From Halomicrobium salinisoli (GTDB lineage: Archaea > Halobacteriota > Halobacteria > Halobacteriales > Haloarculaceae): a DNA stretch of 64,000 bases. Location: assembly GCF_020405185.1 (NCBI RefSeq), contig NZ_CP084463.1, forward strand, positions 2,976,001 through 3,040,000. Direction: 5' to 3'. This document shows, one piece after another, positions 25,875-33,302 of the stretch. The notes below the pieces were generated by a model that worked only from the letters and a program-made list of their open reading frames with translations, did not search any database and had not been told where the DNA came from. The translations under genes were made by a program, and so were the position numbers. Each line of letters starts with the position of its first letter. Within the stretch, counting starts at the first letter, position 1.

Positions 25875-27185
25875 ATGGGCGCGATACCGGCGGACGTCGA
25901 CGCCGAGCAGGGACCGCCGACGGCGGTCCCGCTGGCGCACTTCCTGGCCGCGCTGGGGTTCCTGCTGGCGGGCACGGCCGTCCTCGTGGCAGGCCCGGCC
26001 GGCCGGAGCGGACACCTGGCCGCCGTCCACCTCCTGCTGGCCGGCTGGGTCTGCGTGACCATCATGGGCGCGATGACCCAGTTCGTCCCCGTGTGGTCCG
26101 GCGTCGGACTGCACTCCCGGCGGCTGGCCGTCTGGCAGCTGTGGCTCGCGGCGCCCGGGTTCGCAGGCCTGGCCGCGTCGTTCCTGACCGGACGGCTCGC
26201 GCTGGCGCCCGTCGCCGGCGGCGTCGCCGCCGTCGGTGTCTGGCTGTTCGCCTACAACGTCGGGCGGACGCTCGCGGCGGTCGACGAGCCCGGCGTGACA
26301 GAGCGGCACTTCGCGGTGGCGCTGGCCTGCTTCGTCGCAGTGGCGCTGCTCGGGCCGGTCCTGGCGGCGGACCTGACCTGCGGCGTGCTGCCCGTCGCCG
26401 GCGTCGGCCACGTGGGCGTCCTCCGGGCGCACGCGACGCTGGCCGTCTTCGGGGCCGTACTGGCGACCGTCGCGGGCGCGCTCTACCAGCTCGCGACGAT
26501 GTTCACCCAGACGGAGCTGGGGCCGATCGAACGGCGCTTCCGGGACGTCGAGACGGTGGCGTACCCGGTCGGCGTCGGTCTACTCGCGCTCGGCCGGCTC
26601 CTCTCTACGGCCGCGCTCTCCCGGGCCGGCGGCGTCCTCGTGGCCGCCTCCATCGCCGGCCTGGGTCTGGTCGTGGCCAACCGGCTCCGGACGACGCGGG
26701 TCGAGCCGAACCCGATGCTGGTCCGCTACGGCGTCGTCGCCGCGTTCGCGGTCGCCTGGGCCGCCACCGCCCTCGTCGGCTGGTGGGGCGAGCCCCTCGG
26801 AGCGCTGTACGGCCACCCGACCGCCGGGGCGCCGCTGCTCGCCGGCCTCGTCGGGTTCGTCGTCGCCGGCACGCTCTACCACGTCGTCCCGTTCCTGGTG
26901 TGGGTCCGCGAGTACAGCGACCTGCTGGGGCTGGAGGACGTCCCGCTGATCGACGACCTCTACGACGGCCGGCTCGCCCGCGTCGAACTCGCGCTGGTGC
27001 TGGGCGGTGGCGCGCTACTCGCGGTCGACCGGTCGACCGCCGTCGCCGCGTCGCTGCCGTGGGCCGGTCGCGCCGGCGGCGCGCTCCTCGCCGCGGGAGC
27101 ACTGCTGTTCGCGACGAACCTGGCGCTGGTCGTGGTCCGACACGGGGAGTTCTCGACGACCGACCTGCTGGGCGTCGGCGGCTGA
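25875..27185 (+). CDS. Polytopic membrane protein with conserved histidines (haem-copper oxidase/NnrS-like)
   Basis: The 436-residue product has about 12 hydrophobic helices. Histidines sit inside or at the ends of helices: PLAHFLAALGF, HLAAVHLLLAG, GLHSRRL, RAHATLAVFG and TLYHVVPFLVWV. This spacing recalls NnrS and the cytochrome-oxidase-subunit-I-like fold, although the full haem and Cu-B set is not obvious. The start is fixed by operator A7. NnrS-like proteins are tied to nitric oxide stress and denitrification in bacteria, so a NO-related or copper/haem-handling role is plausible, not shown. Confidence 0.68.
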   Translation: MGAIPADVDAEQGPPTAVPLAHFLAALGFLLAGTAVLVAGPAGRSGHLAAVHLLLAGWVCVTIMGAMTQFVPVWSGVGLHSRRLAVWQLWLAAPGFAGLAASFLTGRLALAPVAGGVAAVGVWLFAYNVGRTLAAVDEPGVTERHFAVALACFVAVALLGPVLAADLTCGVLPVAGVGHVGVLRAHATLAVFGAVLATVAGALYQLATMFTQTELGPIERRFRDVETVAYPVGVGLLALGRLLSTAALSRAGGVLVAASIAGLGLVVANRLRTTRVEPNPMLVRYGVVAAFAVAWAATALVGWWGEPLGALYGHPTAGAPLLAGLVGFVVAGTLYHVVPFLVWVREYSDLLGLEDVPLIDDLYDGRLARVELALVLGGGALLAVDRSTAVAASLPWAGRAGGALLAAGALLFATNLALVVVRHGEFSTTDLLGVGG

Positions 27186-27198
27186 CGGAAAAGCCGTC
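27184..27198. terminator. Hairpin between convergent genes (GACGG-AAAAG-CCGTC)
   Basis: Five-base-pair stem with an AAAAG loop just after the stop codon of the membrane protein, with TTTT on the minus strand. A short bidirectional termination signal is possible. Confidence 0.4.
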
Positions 27199-27208
27199 GA
27201 GACCGCCG

Positions 27209-27511
27209 CTACCGGCGCACGTATAGCGAGTAGAGGACGACAGTGAGGCCGGTCGCGGTCAGCGCGCTCTCGAAGAGGATCGGGACGGTCAGCGGGACGT
27301 CCATGTAGCGGCTGACGACCAGGTGGAACGTGCCGCCCAGCACCGCCCCGGCGGTGACGATCGCGAACCCGAGCGCCAGCGCCCCGAGCTGTCGGGCCGC
27401 GGTCCGCCGGTAGGCCCGGTAGGAGTGGTACGTGATCAGGCCCCCGAGGACGAGCGTGAGCGTCTTGGTCGCGGCGACCGCTATCTCGGCGCCGGAGACG
27501 TGGGAGATCAC
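27209..27511 (-). CDS. DUF7521-type three-helix membrane protein
   Basis: The product (about 100 residues) contains three hydrophobic helices (VAATKTLTLVLGGLITYHSY; ALALGFAIVTAGAVLGGTFH; LFESALTATGLTVVLYSLYV) joined by YRAYRRTAARQ. This layout, with K near the first helix and a TYHSYRAYRR patch, matches small haloarchaeal membrane proteins of the DUF7521 kind. The GTG at 27511 is the best start; no ATG is in frame near the first helix. It follows the halocyanin gene by 97 bp. Confidence 0.6.
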   Translation of the reverse strand: MISHVSGAEIAVAATKTLTLVLGGLITYHSYRAYRRTAARQLGALALGFAIVTAGAVLGGTFHLVVSRYMDVPLTVPILFESALTATGLTVVLYSLYVRR

Positions 27512-27608
27512 GGTTCGGACCCCGATCCCGGTCGCCGGCCGCCGGGTCGCCGCTCCGACGGTCGCGCCCGCGCTCGACTGCGCGTCGCGCCGCGTCCGCG
27601 TGACCGCG

Positions 27609-28259
27609 TCATCGCGCGCCTCGCTGCCGCCGGTCGTCGCCGCCGTTCCGCATGGCGGCACGTCCCAGCGGCGATAGCAGCGCGGCGACCATCGCCAGCG
27701 CGACGCCGACGGCGCTCCAGTCGGCGGTGCTCATCCCGTCGCTCGCGCCGCCGCCGGAACCGCCGCTACCGCTCGCGGCCATCGACTGCTCGGTGCTGCT
27801 GCCGCCACCGCCGCCCGCGTCGCCGACGACGACCACGCCCTTCATCCCCATCGACCTGTGGGGCGTGCAGGCGTACTTCACGACGCCGGCCTCCTCGAAC
27901 GTCTGCGAGAAGGTGAATCCGGTCTCGCCGGTGAGTTCGCTCTCGAAGGAGCCGTCCTCGGCGACGACGTTGTGGTTGCCGGCGACCCACTCCCAGGTCA
28001 CCGTCGTCCCGGGGTCGACGCGGACCGCGGCGGGACCGAACCCGAAGTTGCCGCCGTTGGCCTCGGTGCCCACCTCGACGGTCACCTCGTCGCTCCCCGT
28101 CTCGTCGACCACGCCGTCGTAGTTCCCGACGTCGTCGAGCCAGCCGTCGAAGCTCGCCTGGGCGCTCGCCGGCGACGATGCCGCCAGCGCGGCACCCCCG
28201 GCGACGGCGCCGGCGCTCGTGCGGAGGACGGTGCGTCTGGTGCAGGTGTCTCGGCTCAT
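27609..28259 (-). CDS. Halocyanin, Tat-exported blue copper protein
   Basis: The 216-residue product has a Tat signal (CTRRTVLRTSAGAVAGGAAL) then a plastocyanin-like domain. The type-1 copper ligands are visible as His in GNHNVV and Cys, His, Met in YACTPHRSMGMKG. A Gly/Ser linker and C-terminal helix (WSAVGVALAMVAALLSPLG) anchor it, with an Arg-rich end. It likely carries electrons to an oxidase or nitrite reductase. ATG at 28259 fits a leaderless transcript (TTTATGT at 28281-28287). The 17-bp palindrome B1 lies 43 nt upstream. Confidence 0.9.
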   Translation of the reverse strand: MSRDTCTRRTVLRTSAGAVAGGAALAASSPASAQASFDGWLDDVGNYDGVVDETGSDEVTVEVGTEANGGNFGFGPAAVRVDPGTTVTWEWVAGNHNVVAEDGSFESELTGETGFTFSQTFEEAGVVKYACTPHRSMGMKGVVVVGDAGGGGGSSTEQSMAASGSGGSGGGASDGMSTADWSAVGVALAMVAALLSPLGRAAMRNGGDDRRQRGAR

Positions 28260-28301
28260 ACGCGACGGTTCGCCGACCATACATAAAACCCGGCACGCGG
28301 A

Positions 28302-28318
28302 TTCTCAGCGACTGGAAA
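28302..28318. promoter_or_regulatory. Operator B1 before halocyanin
   Basis: TTCTCAGCGACTGGAAA, an imperfect palindrome matching TTCCCAGC-C-GCTGGGAA at 29699 and flanked on both sides by the same bases (GCGGA before, CGCGCG after). It lies 43 nt before the halocyanin start. Confidence 0.55.
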
Positions 28319-28403
28319 CGCGCGAAACCGTCGGAGCGAACGACTCACTCCGTCTTCCCGCCGGACCGCGTCGCCGCGGCGGCGGATCCCGTGGCTCGCA
28401 GTC

Positions 28404-28448
28404 GTTCGCTCCCGCTCGCTCATTCCGAGGTCGCTCCCTGCGGTCGCG
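28404..28448. repeat. 45-bp direct repeat, copy 1
   Basis: Identical to 28538-28582; begins GTTCGCTCCCGCTCGCTC and ends CCCTGCGGTCGCG. It lies in the 294-bp gap between halocyanin and the radical SAM gene, which otherwise has only GC-rich, Ser/Arg-type low-complexity sequence. Confidence 0.8.
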
Positions 28449-28537
28449 TCTCGCTGCTCACGGCTCGCTCCGCTCACCGTTCGCAATCCGTTGCCCTCGC
28501 GTTGCTCGGGCAACGCTGCTCGCGTGTCGCTCACTCC

Positions 28538-28582
28538 GTTCGCTCCCGCTCGCTCATTCCGAGGTCGCTCCCTGCGGTCGCG
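28538..28582. repeat. 45-bp direct repeat, copy 2, overlapping a gene end
   Basis: Identical to copy 1, 134 bp away. This copy contains the stop codon and last codons of the radical SAM gene, and its GAGGTCGC (28561-28568) pairs with GCGACCTC (28580-28587) to form a hairpin. Confidence 0.8.
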
Positions 28583-29657
28583 ACCTCGTGGGCAGCGGCC
28601 CGTCGTACCCCTCTGGCACGTACGAACACAGCGGGTCGCTGGCCAGCGGGTCGCCGGTCGTGGCGTAGGCCCGCGAGCGGCTGCCGCCGCAGACCTCGCG
28701 GAACTCGCAGGCGCCGCACTTCCCGCGCAACTGGTCGCGGTCACGCAGCGACGTGAACAGGTCCGAGTCGCGGTAGACCTCGATCAGGTCGTCCTCGCGG
28801 ACGTCGCCGGCGGGCTTCGGCAGGAACCCGGAGGGGTAGACCTCGCCGGTGTGGCTGACGAAGGCGAAGCCGTCGCCGGCGACGATGCCGGCGCGGCGCT
28901 TCGTGCCGCCGGCGTCGCCGTCGCCCGCCTCGCCGCGACGGCGCTGGAGGCCGACGCGGCGGAAGTGCGGCGCCTCGGTCGTCTTGATCCCGAACGGCCG
29001 CTCCTCGCGGACCTCGTGGAGCCAGTCCATGACGTCCTCGGCCCGGTCGGGCGAGATGGGGTCGAGGACGGCGCCGCGGCCGACGGGGACGAGGAAGAAG
29101 ACGCTCCACAGCACCGCCCCGAGGTCGGCGACGCGGTCGGCGATGGCGGGGAGGTCGTCGACCGTCTGGGCGCAGACGGTGGTGTTGATCTGCAGCGGCA
29201 GGCCGGCTTCTTTCGCCTGCTCGGCGGCCCGGACCGTCGCCTCGAAGCTCCCGTCCTCGCCGCGGAAGGCGTCGTGGCGCTCGGCGGTCGACCCGTCGAG
29301 GCTCAGGGCCATCCGCCGCAGGCCGGCGTCGGCGAGGTCGTCGATGGCGTCGCCGGTCAGCCCGTCCGTGCCGCTGGGGGTCAGCGTCATCGACAGACCG
29401 GCGTCGGTGCCGTGGTCGACCAGTTCGACGAGGTCGGGCCGCTTCATCGGGTCGCCGCCGGAGAGGACGACCAGCTGGCCGTCGCCGAAGTCGGCGGCCC
29501 GGTCGAGCAGTGCCTTCCCCTCCGCGGTGGAGAGCTCGTCGGGGTGGCGGGCCGGCTGGGCGTCGGCCCGGCAGTGCTCGCAGGCCAGCTCGCAGGCCTG
29601 GGTGACCTCCCAGATGAGGACGAAGGGGCGCTCGCTCGTGTCTGCGGGCGGTCGCAT
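28554..29657 (-). CDS. Radical SAM/SPASM protein, AhbD-like candidate for haem synthesis
   Basis: The 367-residue product has the radical SAM cluster motif C22-X3-C26-X2-C29 (QACELACEHCRAD), the SAM-binding VVLSGGDPMKRPDL, and a C-terminal SPASM cluster region GKCGACEFREVCGGSRSR with a further SYVP cysteine nearby. The overall form fits the haloarchaeal family annotated near haem b synthase AhbD; the substrate is inferred. The C-terminal residues (QGATSE) come from a repeat element. The gene is divergent from the small partner and the second radical SAM gene, sharing operator B2. Confidence 0.75.
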   Translation of the reverse strand: MRPPADTSERPFVLIWEVTQACELACEHCRADAQPARHPDELSTAEGKALLDRAADFGDGQLVVLSGGDPMKRPDLVELVDHGTDAGLSMTLTPSGTDGLTGDAIDDLADAGLRRMALSLDGSTAERHDAFRGEDGSFEATVRAAEQAKEAGLPLQINTTVCAQTVDDLPAIADRVADLGAVLWSVFFLVPVGRGAVLDPISPDRAEDVMDWLHEVREERPFGIKTTEAPHFRRVGLQRRRGEAGDGDAGGTKRRAGIVAGDGFAFVSHTGEVYPSGFLPKPAGDVREDDLIEVYRDSDLFTSLRDRDQLRGKCGACEFREVCGGSRSRAYATTGDPLASDPLCSYVPEGYDGPLPTRSRPQGATSE

Positions 29658-29698
29658 GGCCGGTCCTACGGCGGCCCCCGTGAAACCCCTCCAGCGGA

Positions 29699-29715
29699 TT
29701 CCCAGCCGCTGGGAA
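29699..29715. promoter_or_regulatory. Operator B2, bidirectional, between radical SAM genes
   Basis: TTCCCAGC-C-GCTGGGAA is a perfect palindrome. It lies exactly 42 nt from the start codons on each side (29657 minus, 29757 plus). Confidence 0.7.
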
Positions 29716-29756
29716 CGCGCGGCGGGGGTTTGAGTGCGCGAGGGGAACGCCGAAGT

Positions 29757-30014
29757 ATGACAGAGGACGCGACCGGGCTTGACCACGAGATCGACGCACA
29801 GCGGTCCTCGACCGCCCCGGAGTGGGAGGTGTTCGTCAGCGAGGGCGACGGCGATCCGCTGACCCACGCCGGCAGCGTGACCGCGCCGTCGGAGTCGATC
29901 GCCGTCGAGCAGGCCGAGAAGCTCTTCGAGCACGCCGCCGAGACGCTGTGGCTCTGTCCCGCGACGGAGGTGACCCGGCGCACGACCGACGCGCGTGCGC
30001 TGGCCGAGCGATGA
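29757..30014 (+). CDS. Small protein partner of radical SAM enzyme (Htur_1727-like)
   Basis: The 85-residue acidic product has WEVFVSEGDGDPLTHAGSVT and AAETLWLCPATEV with a single cysteine, C67. This pattern agrees with the small haloarchaeal family Htur_1727, described as a radical-SAM-partnered candidate peptide, from memory of family naming. It lacks a leader/core split or Cys-rich core. Its stop overlaps the start of the AhbC-like gene by four bases, so the two are translationally coupled. It could be a peptide substrate or an accessory subunit of haem synthesis. Confidence 0.72.
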   Translation: MTEDATGLDHEIDAQRSSTAPEWEVFVSEGDGDPLTHAGSVTAPSESIAVEQAEKLFEHAAETLWLCPATEVTRRTTDARALAER

Positions 30015-31216
30015 TCTCCGTCAGCAAGCTCCTCTGTGACCTCGACGCGGAGGGCGACGGGCTCCGGTACGACGCCGCCGAGGAGTCGGGCAAGCCCCAG
30101 ATCACCGAGGACAAACAGCGCCGGCCGGTCGTCGTCTGGAACGTCACCAAGCAGTGCAACCTCTACTGCGAGCACTGCTACGCCTCCGCCGACACGGAGA
30201 CGGCGCCGGGCGAGCTGTCGACCGAGGAGGGCAAGACCCTGCTCGACGAGCTGGCCGACTACGGCGCGCCCGTCGTGCTGTTCTCCGGCGGCGAGCCGCT
30301 GGTCCGGGACGACCTCGAGGAGCTGATCGCCTACGCCGCCGACCGGGGCCTGCGGCCCGTCCTCTCGACCAACGGGACGCTGATCACCGAGGAGCGGGCC
30401 GCGGCCCTCCGGGACGCCGGGCTCCAGTACGCCGGCGTCTCCGTCGACGGCCTGCCGGAGCGCAACGACGCCTTCCGCGGGAAGGAGGGCGCGTTCGACG
30501 CCGCCGTCCGCGGCATCGAGAACTGCCTCGACGCCGGCCTCAAGACGGGGCTGCGCTACACCATCACCGACCACAACGCGCCGGACCTGGAGGGCGTCGT
30601 CGACCTGCTGACCGACGTCGGCCTCGATCGCTTCTGCTTCTATCACCTCGACTACGGCGGCCGCGGGACCGAGATCCTCGACGCCGACCTCACGCCCGAG
30701 GAGCGCCGCGAAGCCGTCGAGCGGGTCTGTGACATGACCCGGGAGTACCACGACCGCGGCGAGGAGATCGAGACGCTGCTGGTGGGCAACTACGCCGACG
30801 CGGGGTTCCTCGTCGAGTACGCCCGCGAACACCTCGGGACGGAGCAGGCCGAGCGCATCTACCAGTACCTCCGGGTCAACGGCGGCGACCCCGCCGGCGA
30901 GCGCGTGGCCAACGTCGACTACCAGGGCAACGTCCACCCCACGCAGTTCTGGCAAGGCTACTCGCTCGGCAACGTCCGCGACCGCCCGTTCGGAGAGATC
31001 TGGGAGGACGAGTCGAACCCCCTCCTGCGGGGCCTCCGGGACCGCGACGACCGGCTGACGGGGAAGTGCGCCGACTGCGAGTACAAGGAGATCTGCCGCG
31101 GCGGCTCCCGCCTGCGGGCGTTGACGGTCCACGAGGACCTGTTCGCGCCCGACCCGCAGTGCTACCTCACCGACGAGGAGGTCGGCGTCGCTGACGCCCG
31201 GGCCGCGACGCGGTAG
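30011..31216 (+). CDS. Radical SAM/SPASM protein, NirJ/AhbC-like (haem synthesis)
   Basis: The 401-residue product has the radical SAM motif C49-X3-C53-X2-C56 (QCNLYCEHCYA), LFSGGEPLVRDDL, LSTNGTLIT and SVDGLPERNDAFRG. The C-terminal SPASM region is GKCADCEYKEICRGGSRLRA with DPQCYL. The middle part, including YHLDYGGRG, YLRVNGGDPAGERVANVDY and VHPTQFWQGYSLGNVRDRPF, closely follows the NirJ/AhbC family, which removes acetate side chains in the siroheme-dependent route. It is coupled by ATGA to the small partner. Confidence 0.82.
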   Translation: MISVSKLLCDLDAEGDGLRYDAAEESGKPQITEDKQRRPVVVWNVTKQCNLYCEHCYASADTETAPGELSTEEGKTLLDELADYGAPVVLFSGGEPLVRDDLEELIAYAADRGLRPVLSTNGTLITEERAAALRDAGLQYAGVSVDGLPERNDAFRGKEGAFDAAVRGIENCLDAGLKTGLRYTITDHNAPDLEGVVDLLTDVGLDRFCFYHLDYGGRGTEILDADLTPEERREAVERVCDMTREYHDRGEEIETLLVGNYADAGFLVEYAREHLGTEQAERIYQYLRVNGGDPAGERVANVDYQGNVHPTQFWQGYSLGNVRDRPFGEIWEDESNPLLRGLRDRDDRLTGKCADCEYKEICRGGSRLRALTVHEDLFAPDPQCYLTDEEVGVADARAATR

Positions 31217-31357
31217 GGCGGCTCGGTCGGCGACCGTCCGCCGCGGAAAAGGCCCCGCCGTGGACATGTACGGCCGAAGGCTGACGGGCCCGGCGTCCGT
31301 CGGTCCGGTCGCGGGCGGGCTGAACTCCCCTGGCGACCAGTCCCCGCCCGACCACGG

Positions 31358-32590
31358 ATGGCAACTCGCTCACTGACCGGGGCTGACCGCGACGGGACAG
31401 ACGAAGAGACGGACGCGGAGCGCGCCTCGCGGTGGTCGCGGCGGTTCGTCCTGGCCGGGGCGGCCTTCCTCGTCTGCTGGCAGGCCGCCGCCGTCGCGGG
31501 CGCCGGACGCCGCGCGGGCGTCTCCCTCGGCGTCCTCGGGTTCGTCTTCCACACGATCTTCGGCAAGGCGTACTCCCTCCTGCCGACGTACTTCGACCGG
31601 ACGCTGGCGACGACCCGGACGATGCCGCTCCAGTTCGCCCTCACCGTTCCGGGAGCGGCGCTGCTCGCCGTCGGCGCCGCGGCGTCGGTCCCCCTCGCCG
31701 GGACGGCCGGGGCCGCCCTCTGGGTCGCCGGCGTCGCCGTCTTCCTCGGGACGCTGCTGTGGACGGTCCGCGGCAACCTCAGCGGCCGCGAGACGGGTAC
31801 CGGCGAGGCCAAGGCCCACCTGCGGCCGACCGACCGGATCGCCAACGCCGCCGTCCCCGTCGCGCTCGCGTACCTCGCGGTCGGCTCCTGGGGCGTACTG
31901 GCCGGGCGCGGGCCCGTCCCGCCGCTACTCGGCGGGTATCCGCCCCGCGTCACGCACCTGCTGGCCGCCGGCGGGGCCGCGCTGGTGCTGTTCGCCGTCG
32001 GGTTCCGCCTGCTGCCGCGCTTCCTCGCGGTCGCACCGTCGCGGCGGCTGGCGGTGACGGTCCTGCCGGCGGGCGCGGTCGGGCCGGCGCTGCTCGCCGC
32101 GGGGCTCCCCGCCGGCCCCCTGTTCCGCCTCGGCGCGGCCGTCGAGGCGGTCGCCGTCGTGGGGTTCGCGGCCGGGTACGCGGCGCTGTTCGCCCGCTCC
32201 GACAACGATCGCGTCGGGTTCTACGGCGTCCTCGCGGGCGCGGGCGCCGGCGTCCTCGCCGCGCTGCTGGGGATCTCGTTCGCCGTCGCCGGGATCGATC
32301 CGGCCCTCGCCGCGGCCCACTACCGACTGAACGTCCTCGGGCTGCTGGGGCTGTCCATCGTCGGGGTGAGCTACCAGTTCTACCCGCCCGCAGTCGGTCG
32401 GTTCCGCGGCGCCGGTGACCGCACCGCGCTCGCGGCCATCGGGCTCGTCGCCGCGGGCCTGCTCGTCGAGGTCGCGGGGCTGGCCGTCGGAGTCGGCCCC
32501 GCTGCAGTCACCGGTCGAGTCCTCGCGCTGGTCGGGGCCGCGGTCCACCTTTACCTGCTCGCGGGGCTGTTCAGACAGCGCTACGGGTAG
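31358..32590 (+). CDS. Polytopic membrane protein with helix histidines
   Basis: The 410-residue product has an acidic N-terminal stretch of 28 residues and then about 11 hydrophobic helices. Histidines lie in FVFHTIFGKAYSLLP, RVTHLLAAGGAAL, AAHYRLNVLGLLG and VHLYLLAGLF. It resembles the product at 25875 in size and general layout, and both flank the haem/copper genes. I infer an NnrS-like or oxidase-like membrane component, but no haem ligand pair can be confirmed. No operator A or B was found upstream. Confidence 0.6.
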   Translation: MATRSLTGADRDGTDEETDAERASRWSRRFVLAGAAFLVCWQAAAVAGAGRRAGVSLGVLGFVFHTIFGKAYSLLPTYFDRTLATTRTMPLQFALTVPGAALLAVGAAASVPLAGTAGAALWVAGVAVFLGTLLWTVRGNLSGRETGTGEAKAHLRPTDRIANAAVPVALAYLAVGSWGVLAGRGPVPPLLGGYPPRVTHLLAAGGAALVLFAVGFRLLPRFLAVAPSRRLAVTVLPAGAVGPALLAAGLPAGPLFRLGAAVEAVAVVGFAAGYAALFARSDNDRVGFYGVLAGAGAGVLAALLGISFAVAGIDPALAAAHYRLNVLGLLGLSIVGVSYQFYPPAVGRFRGAGDRTALAAIGLVAAGLLVEVAGLAVGVGPAAVTGRVLALVGAAVHLYLLAGLFRQRYG

Positions 32591-32606
32591 GCAGTCGGAC
32601 CCGGCC

Positions 32607-32611
32607 GAAAA
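32607..32611 (-). terminator. T-run terminator after the DUF892 gene
   Basis: Five consecutive T on the minus strand, about 31 nt past the DUF892 stop codon, between convergent genes. Confidence 0.4.
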
Positions 32612-32641
32612 AGGGCGTCGAGCGGAGAGCGAGCGGTGGCG

Positions 32642-33130
32642 TCAGTCGGCGGCGATGTCCTCGTCGAACTGCTCGCCGACCTGCGAGAGCTCGTCGAGGG
32701 CCTGCTCCTCCTCGCGCAGCGTCTGCTCGAGGGTGTCGGCGGCCTCGTCGTAGCCGAGCTTGCCGGCCAGCGAGGTGGCGTTGCCGTAGGCGGCGATCTC
32801 GTAGTGCTCGGTCTTCTGGCCGACCTCGATGTTGTAGCGGTCGAGGACCTCGCCCTCGTTCTCCTGGGCGAACTGCTCGTGTTCGTCGATCAGCGCGTCG
32901 ACGACCTGCTCCTGCTTGGCGTCCGGCTCCTGGTCCATCTGCTCGAACACCTGCTCCAGCCGGTTCACGTGCTCTCTGGTCACCTCCTGATGCTGCGAGA
33001 AGGCCTGGGCGACAGACTCGTCCTCGGTCTGCTCGGAGAGCTCGCCGAGCGCGTCGACCAGCTGCTGTTCGCTGTAGTACAGTTCCTGCAGCCCTTCTAC
33101 GAGGAGCGCCTCGGGGGAGTCGGTGGTCAT
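32642..33130 (-). CDS. DUF892 ferritin-like protein (YciE/YciF type)
   Basis: The 162-residue product is an all-helical ferritin-like protein: SPEALLVEGLQELYYSEQQL, VTREHVNRLEQVFEQM, KTEHYEIAAYGNATSLAGKL and EEEQALDEL. Glu, His and Tyr positions fit the di-iron site of the YciE/DUF892 family, which is linked to stress response. The length is usual. Confidence 0.88.
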   Translation of the reverse strand: MTTDSPEALLVEGLQELYYSEQQLVDALGELSEQTEDESVAQAFSQHQEVTREHVNRLEQVFEQMDQEPDAKQEQVVDALIDEHEQFAQENEGEVLDRYNIEVGQKTEHYEIAAYGNATSLAGKLGYDEAADTLEQTLREEEQALDELSQVGEQFDEDIAAD

Positions 33131-33302
33131 ACGTCCGCAGATAGGGGGAGCGCGCGCATGAGCGGCGAGGTTGTGTACGCCGGGCAGTTAAGTACGGGGC
33201 GGCGTGGGACGGGGACCGCGACGGCGGCGGACCGGTCAGGCCACCTCCCGGAGCGGGGCGCCGGGGACCAGCCTTTTCATCCCCCCGACCTTGGCGCGGG
33301 GT

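Noticed and set aside
27511..27661. Longer start for the DUF7521-type protein from ATG 27661
   Set aside because: It would overlap the halocyanin gene and adds a Thr/Arg/Ala-rich segment unlike the family.
28404..28582. CRISPR-type array
   Set aside because: There are only two copies of the 45-bp repeat, spaced 134 bp, with no regular spacers and no cas genes nearby.
30011..31216. Pseudo-radical-SAM (cluster-less) protein near the candidate peptide
   Set aside because: The motif C49-X3-C53-X2-C56 is intact, so this is an active-type radical SAM protein, best compared with NirJ/AhbC.
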